A stretch of 6,575 nt of DNA from Planctomycetota bacterium (GCA_022567855.1 JADFGE010000171.1:1-6575); one strand, 5' to 3'. Shown: positions 1 through 6,429, numbered from the stretch's first letter. A program made the numbers and translations. Notes: a model not told the origin generated them from the sequence alone.

Positions 1-1
1 G

Positions 2-292
2 AAGTTCGCCACCGCCGCCGCGACGCGCTTCGGCTCCGGCTGGGCGTGGCTGACCGTCGGCGATGACGGCTCGCTGTGCGTGTGCTCGACGCCGAATCAA
101 GACAACCCGCTGATGAAGGGTGTGTGCGATTGCCCCGGCACGCCGATCCTCGGGCTCGATGTCTGGGAGCATGCGTACTACTTGAACTACCAAAACCGTC
201 GGCCGGACTACATCGCCGCATGGTGGAACGTGGTGAAATGGTCCGCCGTCGCCGAGCGCTTCGCCAATGCGAAGTCACTAGCAGCGGTGTAA
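2..292 (+). CDS. Superoxide dismutase, Fe/Mn family, Mn-type (C-terminal part)
   Basis: Partial gene entering from the left edge; 96 residues and the TAA stop are visible. The enzyme converts superoxide to hydrogen peroxide and oxygen at a single metal site. The visible part is the C-terminal alpha/beta domain: RFGSGWAWL at residues 9-17, STPNQDNPLM at 29-38, then GLDVWEHAYYL from 51 and QNRRPDY. Asp53 and His57 of this fragment correspond to the two metal ligands of the C-terminal half. The Gln in the NQD motif and the DVWEHAYY/QNRRPDY wording are typical of the Mn type rather than the Fe type; this follows from family knowledge, and metal use is not shown. Unusual: two Cys-x-Cys pairs (Cys26/28 and Cys42/44) flank the Gln-bearing loop. 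No export signal can be judged because the N-terminus is outside the window. The gene is transcribed towards the PHP gene but is separated from it by 154 bases and a palindrome. Confidence 0.93.
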   Translation, partial: KFATAAATRFGSGWAWLTVGDDGSLCVCSTPNQDNPLMKGVCDCPGTPILGLDVWEHAYYLNYQNRRPDYIAAWWNVVKWSAVAERFANAKSLAAV

Positions 293-325
293 CACGCCCA
301 GACGGCGCGATAGTCGTTAACGGAA

Positions 326-349
326 GCCCACGGGCTCGAGCCCGTGGGC
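326..349. repeat. 24-bp perfect palindrome downstream of the SOD gene
   Basis: GCCCACGGGCTC is followed directly by its exact reverse complement, with no spacer. In RNA it would fold into a hairpin of about 10 bp with a small loop. It lies 34 bases after the SOD stop, so it could stop transcription or protect the mRNA 3' end. No T-run follows on either strand, so it is not a standard intrinsic terminator. A perfect GC-rich palindrome of this kind is more like a dispersed intergenic repeat. Copy number cannot be seen from one window. Confidence 0.8.
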
Positions 350-412
350 ATCGGTATGGCGTGTGCGTCGTTCTCGCACGAGCTTCGCAATTCGCAGCCG
401 TCAAATCGACCC

Positions 413-440
413 TTCATATCTCATCACGCGCCTGTATACT
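413..440 (+). promoter_or_regulatory. Candidate promoter immediately upstream of the PHP gene
   Basis: TTCATA (413-418, 4/6 to the -35 consensus), a 16-bp spacer, then TATACT (435-440, 5/6 to the -10 consensus). Transcription would start around 446-448, which is the ATG at 447. No Shine-Dalgarno sequence is present between the -10 box and the ATG. Together this suggests a leaderless or nearly leaderless mRNA. The call is by inspection only. Confidence 0.5.
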
Positions 441-446
441 GCGGCC

Positions 447-1724
447 ATGACCACCCCTACGAATCACCGAATCGTGCCCATCGCTCTGCTTGCGGTATCG
501 TTCATTCTGCTCAGTCCCGCGGTCGCAGGCGTCGATGACAAACCTGCTCAACCACAATGGTTCAAGGGCAACACCCACACCCATACCTATTGGTCCGATG
601 GCAACGCGGCCCCGGAGCACGTGATCGATTGGTACGTCAAGCACGACTACGACTTCCTCGTGCTGTCGGATCACAACATCTTGTCGCAGGGCGAGAAGTG
701 GTACCCGATTGGGCGAGATGATTGGCGACCGCTGCGCCCGGAGCATGTTGAAGATCTCGAACGAAGATTCGGCCCGGATTGGGTGCAAACGCGCACCGTC
801 CAAGACACGGAGCAGATGCGGCTCAAGAACTTGCCGGAGCTTCGCGCGAAGTTTGAGCGAGCCGCCGAGTTCATCATGATCCAGGGCGAGGAGATTACCG
901 ACGCCTTTGAACGCCATTCAGTACATATCAACGCTGTCAATCTCCAGGAATTGATTCCACCGCAACGCGGCGATTCGGTCCGCGATACGATTCAGCGCAA
1001 CGTGGATGCGGTCATTGAACAATCGCAGCGGTTGGGTAGGCCGATGCTCGCGCACATCAACCATCCCAACTTCGGCCGATCGCTCACGCCGGAAGATGTC
1101 GCATCCATCAAGGGTGAGCGGTTCTTTGAGGTTTACAACGGCCATCACAGCGTGCTGAACAACGGTGATGAGAACATTCCTAGCGCCGATGCGATCTGGG
1201 ATATCGCGCTGACACTTCGATTGACCGAGTACGATCTCGGATTGCTCTACGGCTTCGCGACCGACGACTCGCACCATCATCACGGCCAGGGACGCACGTC
1301 ACAACCGGGGCGCGGCTGGGTGTGGGTGAAGGCGGACGAGCTCACGCCGAACGCGATCGTCTCCGCCTTGCGGGCCGGTGATTTCTACGCGTCCACCGGC
1401 GTGATGCTGAAAGATCTCGGTTCAAGCGATCGGACATTATGGCTTGAAATCCAGCCGCAGGACGGCGTGACATACACGACTGAGTTCATCGGGACGCGCT
1501 GGCGAGACGGCGCGGTCAGTGCGGTGGGAGAAGTGCTGGCCACATCCAGCGAGCTGCGACCACGGTATGAAATGACCGGCGACGAGCTGTATGTTCGCGC
1601 GCGGGTGACTTCGTCGCGCGAACACCCCAATCCCTTTGCCGAGGGTGATATGGAAACGGCGTGGGTGCAGCCGGTGCTGGGGCAGGCGAGGGGAAACATA
1701 ACGGCACACGAACCTGGTCACTGA
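447..1724 (+). CDS. Exported PHP-domain metal-dependent phosphoesterase-like protein
   Basis: A 425-residue protein. Residues 9-28 form a hydrophobic export signal ending near AVAG, so it probably acts outside the cytoplasm. The PHP fold is marked by metal-binding motifs in order: NTHTHTYWSDG (His44, His46, Asp51), LSDHN (Asp75, His76), GEEITD (Glu148/Glu149), HINHPNF (His203, His206) and ATDDSHHHH (Asp273/Asp274, His276). PHP enzymes use two or three metal ions to hydrolyse phosphoester or related bonds. The substrate of this secreted type is not known to me, so no gene symbol is given. I chose the ATG at 447 because it starts directly before the signal peptide and just after a good -10 box. 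An upstream in-frame ATG at 363 would add 28 non-signal-like residues that overlap the promoter. The last residues (about NITAHEPGH) and the TGA are contributed by a palindromic repeat, so the native C-terminus may once have been shorter. It converges with the metalloprotease gene. Confidence 0.87.
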   Translation: MTTPTNHRIVPIALLAVSFILLSPAVAGVDDKPAQPQWFKGNTHTHTYWSDGNAAPEHVIDWYVKHDYDFLVLSDHNILSQGEKWYPIGRDDWRPLRPEHVEDLERRFGPDWVQTRTVQDTEQMRLKNLPELRAKFERAAEFIMIQGEEITDAFERHSVHINAVNLQELIPPQRGDSVRDTIQRNVDAVIEQSQRLGRPMLAHINHPNFGRSLTPEDVASIKGERFFEVYNGHHSVLNNGDENIPSADAIWDIALTLRLTEYDLGLLYGFATDDSHHHHGQGRTSQPGRGWVWVKADELTPNAIVSALRAGDFYASTGVMLKDLGSSDRTLWLEIQPQDGVTYTTEFIGTRWRDGAVSAVGEVLATSSELRPRYEMTGDELYVRARVTSSREHPNPFAEGDMETAWVQPVLGQARGNITAHEPGH

Positions 1725-1734
1725 AGTGACCAGG
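1713..1734. repeat. Palindrome spanning the PHP stop codon, between convergent genes
   Basis: CCTGGTCACT, two bases (GA), then AGTGACCAGG form a perfect 10-bp inverted repeat. In RNA it makes a stem of about 9 bp closed by a four-base loop. The TGA stop of the PHP gene at 1722-1724 lies in the centre. The element sits in the 36-base gap between two convergent genes and could serve as a bidirectional transcript end, although neither strand has a U-tract after it. The alternative is a dispersed repeat that inserted at the gene end. Confidence 0.75.
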
Positions 1735-1760
1735 CCTCGCGGTGCAGCGCCGGCGATGAC

Positions 1761-4331
1761 CTAATGGTCGTGCGTCTCGAGCGGAACCGAGCACCATCCG
1801 CGATCAGGTGAATCTTCACTCCCGGCACGACGCCTTCCCGTGGGCGCAGGTGTTGCCGACGGCGCGGCTCGGGTTGCGCGGTGGTCGAGCGCCGCTTCGA
1901 TGCGGGCGGACAGATCGCGCAGATGCGCCGTCACGATTGCGTTGTCTGCGGCCTCGCTGTCACAGCCCTCGATCGAAGCGCCCAGCGCGACCAGCTCAGC
2001 CCGCGCCAGCGCGGGCAGATCGGAGTTGGCGCTCGGATTCTCGATCAACGACCCGAGCATCTGGACGTAGGTCCGCTGGAGATTGCGGCGATAGATGTCG
2101 ATGTCAATGGGCGTATCGTTCAGTTCGCTGTAGATGCCGTAGCGCAGATCAGCCAACATTTCCGCGGGCGTATAGGCGCCGTATTCGATGTTCTCAGCGT
2201 GCTCAGCCATGCGGTTGATCCGCCGGGCATTGACCAGCGTCCGCAGCAGCCGGCTTTGAGCGCTGAGCACGCGATCGGCGACGCCATCGGCCGTCAGGCG
2301 CAGGCTAATCTCAGGTGGAATCATCTTGTGGGGCGTACGTAGCGCGTTTTCAACGAGAAACCGGACAGCGTCGCGCTGATAATCCGGATCGAGCGGGAAA
2401 AATCGCTGATCCGCATCGCCATAGTAAAGATTGACTTGCTCGACGCCTCCAACGATGTTGGCGACGTGCCCCATCTCGCGGTTCCATTGGCCGAACAGCT
2501 GGTTGTACATATTGTCGAGCAGGTCGTAGTCCTCGCCTTCCTTTGACGTTGCATCAACGAGCATTGCAGCGATGCGCTCGAGGTTCTGCAGGCCAAGCGT
2601 TGTCGCTTGGACCGCCTGGTTGGAAAGGTCCTCGGTTTGAGCGGTGGGATCGCCACCGCCGCCGTAGCGGAACATCGGCTCATCGATTTGGCGCTTGGCG
2701 ATCGACTCCAGCTCGGCCTTTTCATCGGCGTCGCTTGCGAACTGTCGGTAGCCCCATTCCGCGGCAAAATAGTCATACGGGCCGACGCGCGGAAGCAAGC
2801 CCGCCTCGTCGCCGGGCTGGGCGACATAGTTGAACCGCGCGTAGTCCATGATCGACGGCGCGGTGCCGTTGTTCTTGACCCAGTCGGCATCGCGCAGTTG
2901 CTCGATGGAATAGCTCGAAGAGGCTTTCATATTGTGCGGGAAGCCGAGCGAATGGCCCACCTCGTGCGCGACGACGAATCGAATCAGCTCGCCGATGAGA
3001 TCGTCGGGCATAGGCAGACTCTGTGCGCGTTCATCGACAGCCGCTGCCTGCACGAAATACCAGTCGCGCACGAGCTTTTGCACGTCGTGATACATGCGAA
3101 CATCGGCTTCAAGGATTTCGCCGGTGCGAGGGTCGTGCACGTGCGGGCCGAAGGCGTTCTTGATGCTGGCCGGCAGCCAACGGATCGTGGAAATGCGGGC
3201 GTCCTCGGCGTCCCAGTCGGGGTCCTCGTGCGGATCGGGCGCGTACTTGCCGATGATGGCGTTCTTGAACCCGGCCGCTTCAAAGGCCGGCTGCCAATCT
3301 TCGATGCCAGCCTTGACGTAGGACTTCCACTTCTCGGGGGTACCACGGCCGACATAAAAGACAATGGGCTTGATCGGCTCGGAGAGTTCGGCCTCGGGAT
3401 CGCTCTTTTCCAGCCGCCAGCGTGTGATGTAACGGACCGTCGGGGCCGCGTGGTTCTTGTCATCCGCAAAATCAACGAAGCTCACGCTGAAGAACCCGAC
3501 GCGCGAGTCATGGAGGCGTGGTTTCATGGGATTCTCAGGCAACTTGATCATGCTGTGATGGATCATGGCGGTGATGCCGCTGGTGGTCGGGCCTCGGCGG
3601 GCGAAGGGGCTTCGAGTTCCGCCGCCGCGGCTGTCGTCGCTGGACGGGCTGTATGTGGCCAGCACTTTGATCTCGATGTTTTGGGGAAACGATTTGACCT
3701 GCTCGATGAACGTTCGGCCGCTATCCATATTGCCGGCGTTGAGCGCTCGTTTGGCGCTGAACTCGGCGACGTCCTTGGTGAACAAATCCGTCACCTTGAT
3801 TACGGGCATCTTGTCCTTGCCGTACGCCTTGACGGGGAAGACTTTGATGATGGGCGCAAGGTTCGAGGCTTTGACCGCATCGGCGATGGGATCGTCGGTA
3901 TCGGCTCGAATGCCGTAGCGAACGTCGCGCAAAAGCACCTTCTCGCCTCGCTGCTCCCAGCGGACAACGCGATCGCCGGCGGGCATCCCGGCGTACGACG
4001 AGCCGGCGGTTGTTTCAGCAACTTGCGTGACCCACAACATGTCCTTGCCAAACGCCTCGACTGGAATCTCGTAGTACAGATCGTCATCAATCTGGTGGAC
4101 GTGAAAGAGACCGCGTTTGGTGACGGCCTCGTCCGTGATCACTTCGTCGTACGGCTTGATGGCGTCTTTCTTCTTGTCCTTGTCGTCAGAGTTGTCCGCT
4201 TGCCGGTCACCCCGTCCGGCCCAGCCGCCCGGCCGTCGCTGAGCGGACGCGATCGAACTGAACCCAACGGCCAACGTGAGCGAGGCAATCACGGACAATC
4301 GAACGGCAGACGATGTGTGTTTTGGCAACAT
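1761..4331 (-). CDS. Large secreted zinc-dependent metalloprotease (DUF5117/DUF4953 type metzincin)
   Basis: An 856-residue protein. Residues 1-30 are a signal peptide with a likely cut after ASA. A charged linker rich in Asp and Lys follows, and then the KPYDEVITDEAVTKRGLFHVHQ segment typical of the DUF5118/DUF5117 N-terminal module. The catalytic domain carries HEVGHSLGFPH, a full HExxHxxGxxH zinc site (His456, His460, His466; catalytic Glu457). A Met-turn-like SIMDYA follows, with Met495 29 residues after the last His, as in metzincins. The C-terminal third is mostly helical in appearance and ends in an Arg/Ala/Pro-rich tail. The family is an uncharacterised group of exported proteases known mainly from Bacteroidota, Planctomycetota and Acidobacteriota; the substrate is unknown. 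The start is supported by AAGGAG (4343-4348) 11 bases upstream of the ATG. The long open frame on the opposite strand is a shadow of this gene. The protein probably acts in the periplasm or outside the cell. Confidence 0.92.
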   Translation of the reverse strand: MLPKHTSSAVRLSVIASLTLAVGFSSIASAQRRPGGWAGRGDRQADNSDDKDKKKDAIKPYDEVITDEAVTKRGLFHVHQIDDDLYYEIPVEAFGKDMLWVTQVAETTAGSSYAGMPAGDRVVRWEQRGEKVLLRDVRYGIRADTDDPIADAVKASNLAPIIKVFPVKAYGKDKMPVIKVTDLFTKDVAEFSAKRALNAGNMDSGRTFIEQVKSFPQNIEIKVLATYSPSSDDSRGGGTRSPFARRGPTTSGITAMIHHSMIKLPENPMKPRLHDSRVGFFSVSFVDFADDKNHAAPTVRYITRWRLEKSDPEAELSEPIKPIVFYVGRGTPEKWKSYVKAGIEDWQPAFEAAGFKNAIIGKYAPDPHEDPDWDAEDARISTIRWLPASIKNAFGPHVHDPRTGEILEADVRMYHDVQKLVRDWYFVQAAAVDERAQSLPMPDDLIGELIRFVVAHEVGHSLGFPHNMKASSSYSIEQLRDADWVKNNGTAPSIMDYARFNYVAQPGDEAGLLPRVGPYDYFAAEWGYRQFASDADEKAELESIAKRQIDEPMFRYGGGGDPTAQTEDLSNQAVQATTLGLQNLERIAAMLVDATSKEGEDYDLLDNMYNQLFGQWNREMGHVANIVGGVEQVNLYYGDADQRFFPLDPDYQRDAVRFLVENALRTPHKMIPPEISLRLTADGVADRVLSAQSRLLRTLVNARRINRMAEHAENIEYGAYTPAEMLADLRYGIYSELNDTPIDIDIYRRNLQRTYVQMLGSLIENPSANSDLPALARAELVALGASIEGCDSEAADNAIVTAHLRDLSARIEAALDHRATRAAPSATPAPTGRRRAGSEDSPDRGWCSVPLETHDH

Positions 4332-4370
4332 TGTGCTTCAATCTCCTTGATAGGACCAGCTACCAGACTA

Positions 4371-4510
4371 CCGGCAAGGGCCCTTGGGAGCAAGGGTTTT
4401 GGGGCGTACCCAGCGTAGGGTCGCCAAGAACCCACGGATTCCCGATCCCGATGGAATCGGGACAGGTTCCATCCGTGAGCGTCAGGGGTGCAGCATGCCT
4501 GCTGCCCCAC
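4371..4510. repeat. Hairpin-rich intergenic block upstream of the protease gene
   Basis: Several short inverted repeats are packed into about 140 bases. CAAGGG/CCCTTG forms a 12-bp palindrome at 4375-4386. CCCTTG (4381-4386) can also pair with CAAGGG at 4391-4396, followed by TTTT on the + strand. A nested structure has outer arms CACGGAT (4433-4439) and ATCCGTG (4471-4477) around an inner hairpin TCCCGAT/ATCGGGA (4446-4462). A last hairpin (4485-4508; GGG, bulged T, GCAGCA, loop TGCC, TGCTGC, CCC) lies just after the kinase stop on the - strand. No open frame here looks coding. The block may include the end of the kinase transcript and part of the protease leader, but its density of palindromes suggests a dispersed repeat. 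Confidence 0.55.
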
Positions 4511-4515
4511 ACCCG

Positions 4516-5262
4516 TCACCCCAATTCTCCGTGCGTGAATCGTCTCCATAGGTTGGACATAATCCGATCGCCCGGGCGGTTGACGCCGTGCTTGTGGGCC
4601 CAACGGCAGACATTGTCTATATCGCGCGCCAAGAGTGCGTAGCCGTGTTGATTCAGCCGCGGGTCGATCGCCTGCGGGAAGTCGATGATGATCGCTCGAT
4701 CTTCGTGCAACAGAATGTTGTACGGCGACAGGTCGCCATGCACACAATCGCAATCCAGCATCAACTCGACGTTCCATAACACATCATCAATGATGCGCGC
4801 CACGGTCGCTCGGTCGGGGGCGATTTCGTGCAACATCGGCGAAGCACCGGATTCGTCGCCCAGGAACCGCATGAGGATCGCGCGTTCGCCGAGCGCGAGT
4901 GGTTGGGGAACGGCAGCGCCGGCCTCGTGGAGCACGTTCATCACCTCCCATTCCTGGTAGAGCCAAGTGCCGTACTGCACTTTCTTACCAAAGGCGCTAC
5001 TTTTCTGCACCGCGCGTTTCGCTCGCCCTTCACGGGCCATATGCAAACGCCCGCCGATGTACATCGCGTCGTTGCGAAACTGTCGCGACTCGATCGGCCG
5101 GTACACCTTCGCCGCCACGAGTGGGAATTCAGAGCGCACGCCGCCTTCACAACAAAACACCGTCGCTTCCTTGCCACTTTTCACTTCAAAGAGAACGTCC
5201 GTGATCCAGCCGTCTTCGATAAAAGGCTCGATCGCGGACAAATGATCTGATTCAGCTTGCAT
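4516..5262 (-). CDS. RIO1-like atypical serine/threonine kinase
   Basis: A 248-residue cytoplasmic protein with the complete RIO kinase core. SGKEATVF (29-36) is the RIO nucleotide loop, AAKVYRP holds the ATP-binding Lys52, FRNDAMYIGGR (62-72) matches the RIO1 flexible-loop region, and YQEWEVMNVLHEAGAAVPQP follows. HGDLSPYN gives the catalytic Asp177 and Asn182, and IIIDFPQA gives the metal-binding Asp194. All key residues are present, so an active kinase or ATPase is expected. In archaea and eukaryotes RIO1 works in small-ribosomal-subunit maturation; the role of bacterial members is unclear, so none is assigned. The length is close to the bare RIO domain, with almost no extra N- or C-terminal sequence. 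The ATG follows GGAG at an 11-base distance, and a TATAAC box ends five bases before the ATG, so a very short leader is also possible. The gene reads towards the protease gene 184 bases downstream. Co-transcription is possible but not indicated. Confidence 0.92.
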   Translation of the reverse strand: MQAESDHLSAIEPFIEDGWITDVLFEVKSGKEATVFCCEGGVRSEFPLVAAKVYRPIESRQFRNDAMYIGGRLHMAREGRAKRAVQKSSAFGKKVQYGTWLYQEWEVMNVLHEAGAAVPQPLALGERAILMRFLGDESGASPMLHEIAPDRATVARIIDDVLWNVELMLDCDCVHGDLSPYNILLHEDRAIIIDFPQAIDPRLNQHGYALLARDIDNVCRWAHKHGVNRPGDRIMSNLWRRFTHGELG

Positions 5263-5397
5263 CGTGAGTTATACTCCACAGGAATTTCGTTTGTCGCCCA
5301 ATCGCGCACGCACAGCGCGCAGCCAACGGGCCAAGACCGTTGTGAGTTCCGGGGGCCATCGCGAGAAGGAGATGTGGCTGCTTGGAGCAGTCTCTTA

Positions 5398-5480
5398 CCC
5401 CCTCTCCCTTTGGGAGAGGGTTGGGGTGAGGGTCTTTATATCTCTAAGAACCCTCACCTAACCTCTCCCAAAGGGAGAGG
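5398..5480. repeat. Compound inverted repeat (small MITE/REP-like element)
   Basis: Two arms of about 31-36 bases (5398-5433 and 5450-5480) are inverted copies of each other with only a few mismatches, separated by a 16-base AT-rich loop. Each arm contains its own palindrome, CCTCTCCCTTTGGGAGAGG, and a GGGGTGAGGG-like segment. I recognise this wording as a dispersed element seen in many unrelated bacterial genomes. Its translation (PLPLGEGWGEG) is often mis-annotated as a small protein, so open frames through it at 5257-5502 are treated as spurious. It lies in the gap between the candidate small RNA and the kinase gene and may act as a transcript barrier on either strand. No transposase is present, so any movement would depend on an enzyme supplied elsewhere. 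Confidence 0.82.
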
Positions 5481-5501
5481 AACAAGAAGACGCATGGCCT
5501 G

Positions 5502-5530
5502 AAACGAAACAGACCGCCGGGAAGGCGGCC
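5502..5530 (-). terminator. Intrinsic terminator of the candidate small RNA
   Basis: On the - strand, GGCCGCC, a five-base loop TTCCC and GGCGGTC form a 7-bp GC-rich stem with one G-U pair. It is followed by the T-rich run TCTGTTTCGTTT. It begins directly after the 3' side of the closing stem of the RNA at 5531. No protein gene on the - strand ends here, which is why a non-coding transcript is proposed. Confidence 0.65.
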
Positions 5531-5725
5531 TGCGAAGTTCACGATTCAGTTTTTACAAACTGCGTGCTGCGTAGCCGGTCACATCCCGTCTCGCGACGAA
5601 TCAGATTGGGTGACAACGGTTTCCATACAGCACGCTCCCGAATAAGGGTGAGGGCGGCGGGCGATGACACAATCACGCCCTGGTATGTACGCAGCCCCGA
5701 ATCGACCCTGGGACTGACCTTCGCA
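5531..5725 (-). ncRNA. Candidate structured small RNA, about 195-nt core, family unknown
   Basis: The ends pair perfectly: TGCGAAG (5725-5719) with CTTCGCA (5537-5531). Inside, GCTGCGTA (5695-5688) pairs exactly with TACGCAGC (5573-5566), and CATAC.AG (5687-5680) pairs with CTGTATG (5630-5624) around one bulged C. Local hairpins include GGGCG-TGA...TCA-CGCCC (5680-5659), CGTC-GCGA-GACG with a GNRA loop (about 5598-5587), flanked by GTCAC/GTGAC, and CAGTTT-GTAA-AAACTG (5562-5547), also with a GNRA loop. A promoter predicts a start at the first paired base and a terminator follows the last one, so the structure fills the predicted transcript exactly. The size and the large bubble with a 3'-side hairpin recall 6S RNA, but the distal half folds here as a branched structure, unlike classical 6S RNA. 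I see no RNase P, tmRNA or SRP signature. A leader of the kinase gene is less likely because of the terminator. The pairing was found by eye. Confidence 0.55.
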
Positions 5726-5730
5726 ATTCC

Positions 5731-5758
5731 ACGGTAGTCGGCCGTCGGTGAATGTCAA
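5731..5758 (-). promoter_or_regulatory. Candidate promoter of the small RNA
   Basis: On the - strand there is a perfect TTGACA (5758-5753), a 16-base spacer and TACCGT (5736-5731). The -10 box is weak overall (3/6) but keeps the key TA...T bases. The expected start is about 5725-5723, which coincides with the 5' base of the RNA closing stem. That coincidence is the main support. Confidence 0.5.
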
Positions 5759-5823
5759 GGGTGCGGCTCAGGATTCGCTCCGTTCACATCGGCGCGAGAA
5801 TCCGGCGCCATCGGCGGTCCAGC

Positions 5824-5855
5824 CAAAAGAGAACCGGCCGCCATTCGGCGGCCGG
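5824..5855 (-). terminator. Intrinsic terminator of the RRM gene
   Basis: On the - strand CCGGCCGCC, loop GAAT and GGCGGCCGG form a perfect 9-bp GC stem, followed by TTCTCTTTT (5833-5825). It lies 28 bases after the stop codon of the RRM gene. It isolates that gene from the small RNA and kinase further along the same strand. Confidence 0.88.
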
Positions 5856-5883
5856 GCCTTTGTTCGCATTTTCGATTGCGTGT

Positions 5884-6165
5884 TTACCAGCTTCGGCGCT
5901 GACCGCCGCCGCCGCCACGATCGGTGCGGGGCTTGGCCTCGTTCACCTTGATCTGGCGTGATCCGAACTCTGTGCCGTCCAACGCCCCGATGGCGTCGCG
6001 GGCGGCTTGATCATTACGGATCTCGATAAAGCCGAAGCCGCGCGGGCGACCGGTTTCGCGATCGGTGATGAGATTCACTTCCTCCACTTCGCCATATTGG
6101 CCGAAGAGCTCACGAATCTCGGTCTCGGTCGTCTCGAATGATAGATTCCCTACGTAGATCTTCAC
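5884..6165 (-). CDS. Small single-RRM RNA-binding protein
   Basis: A 93-residue cytoplasmic protein made almost entirely of one RNA recognition motif. RNP2 is IYVGNL (residues 3-8) and RNP1 is RGFGFIEI (42-49). The RNA-stacking aromatics Tyr4, Phe44 and Phe46 are present. A short tail follows (KPRTDRGGGGGQRRSW) with five Gly and basic residues, much shorter than the Gly-rich tails of some cyanobacterial Rbp proteins. Bacterial proteins of this type bind single-stranded RNA and are often linked to cold or stress responses; the targets here are unknown. Translation starts at GTG (6165-6163): the domain begins right there, and GAAGG (6178-6174) lies eight bases upstream. No ATG is suitably placed. 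A strong terminator directly downstream indicates a single-gene transcript. The nearest - strand RNA is the candidate small RNA, but no functional link can be seen. Confidence 0.93.
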   Translation of the reverse strand: MKIYVGNLSFETTETEIRELFGQYGEVEEVNLITDRETGRPRGFGFIEIRNDQAARDAIGALDGTEFGSRQIKVNEAKPRTDRGGGGGQRRSW

Positions 6166-6429
6166 AACAGTTGCCTTCGTGTCCCGAGTCTCTGAAGCCG
6201 AACGGGATCCTCGGGGTTGATCTTCGTCGGGTTCGCCCAGCCGCGAATCGAGGGCCGCTCGTCGGCTGGTACGGACAAGTTATAGAGCGGATACTATTCG
6301 ATGGGCTCGCCGCTGGCAAGCCAAGGGTGCCCCAAGGCCTTCTGGCCGTGGCTAGGGAGGTGTCTGGGGGCCACCCAGGGGGCAGGAAGGCCATTGGGGC
6401 CGGGGTCAAAGGAGCGGAACTCTGTTTGG
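6166..6429. other. Non-coding interval between the RRM gene and the tRNA promoter
   Basis: No convincing gene on either strand. Open frames crossing it have no recognisable motif, and the + strand one ends by translating the tRNA-like sequence. It should hold the promoter of the RRM gene. A TATAAC box on the - strand (6284-6279) lacks a matching -35 box, and if used would give a leader of about 105 bases. The G-rich part 6340-6420 contains only weak hairpins, such as CTGGG/CCCAG at 6364-6378. Confidence 0.5.

Noticed and set aside
4381..4400. CCCTTG-GGAG-CAAGGG-TTTT as a + strand terminator
   Set aside because: The stem is only 6 bp and no + strand gene lies upstream within reach. It is better explained as part of the hairpin-rich block.
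2607..4418. 603-codon open frame on the + strand
   Set aside because: It is exactly antisense to the metalloprotease, which has a signal peptide, ribosome binding site, zinc motif and Met-turn. The + frame shows no recognisable domain and reflects GC-rich codon use.
4289..4777. 162-codon - strand open frame over the kinase end and intergenic block
   Set aside because: It overlaps the well-supported kinase in another frame and then translates palindromic repeat sequence. No domain is visible.
5257..5502. Small open frames translating to PLPLGEGWGEG-like peptides
   Set aside because: They translate the compound inverted repeat. This peptide wording is a known artefact of that dispersed element.
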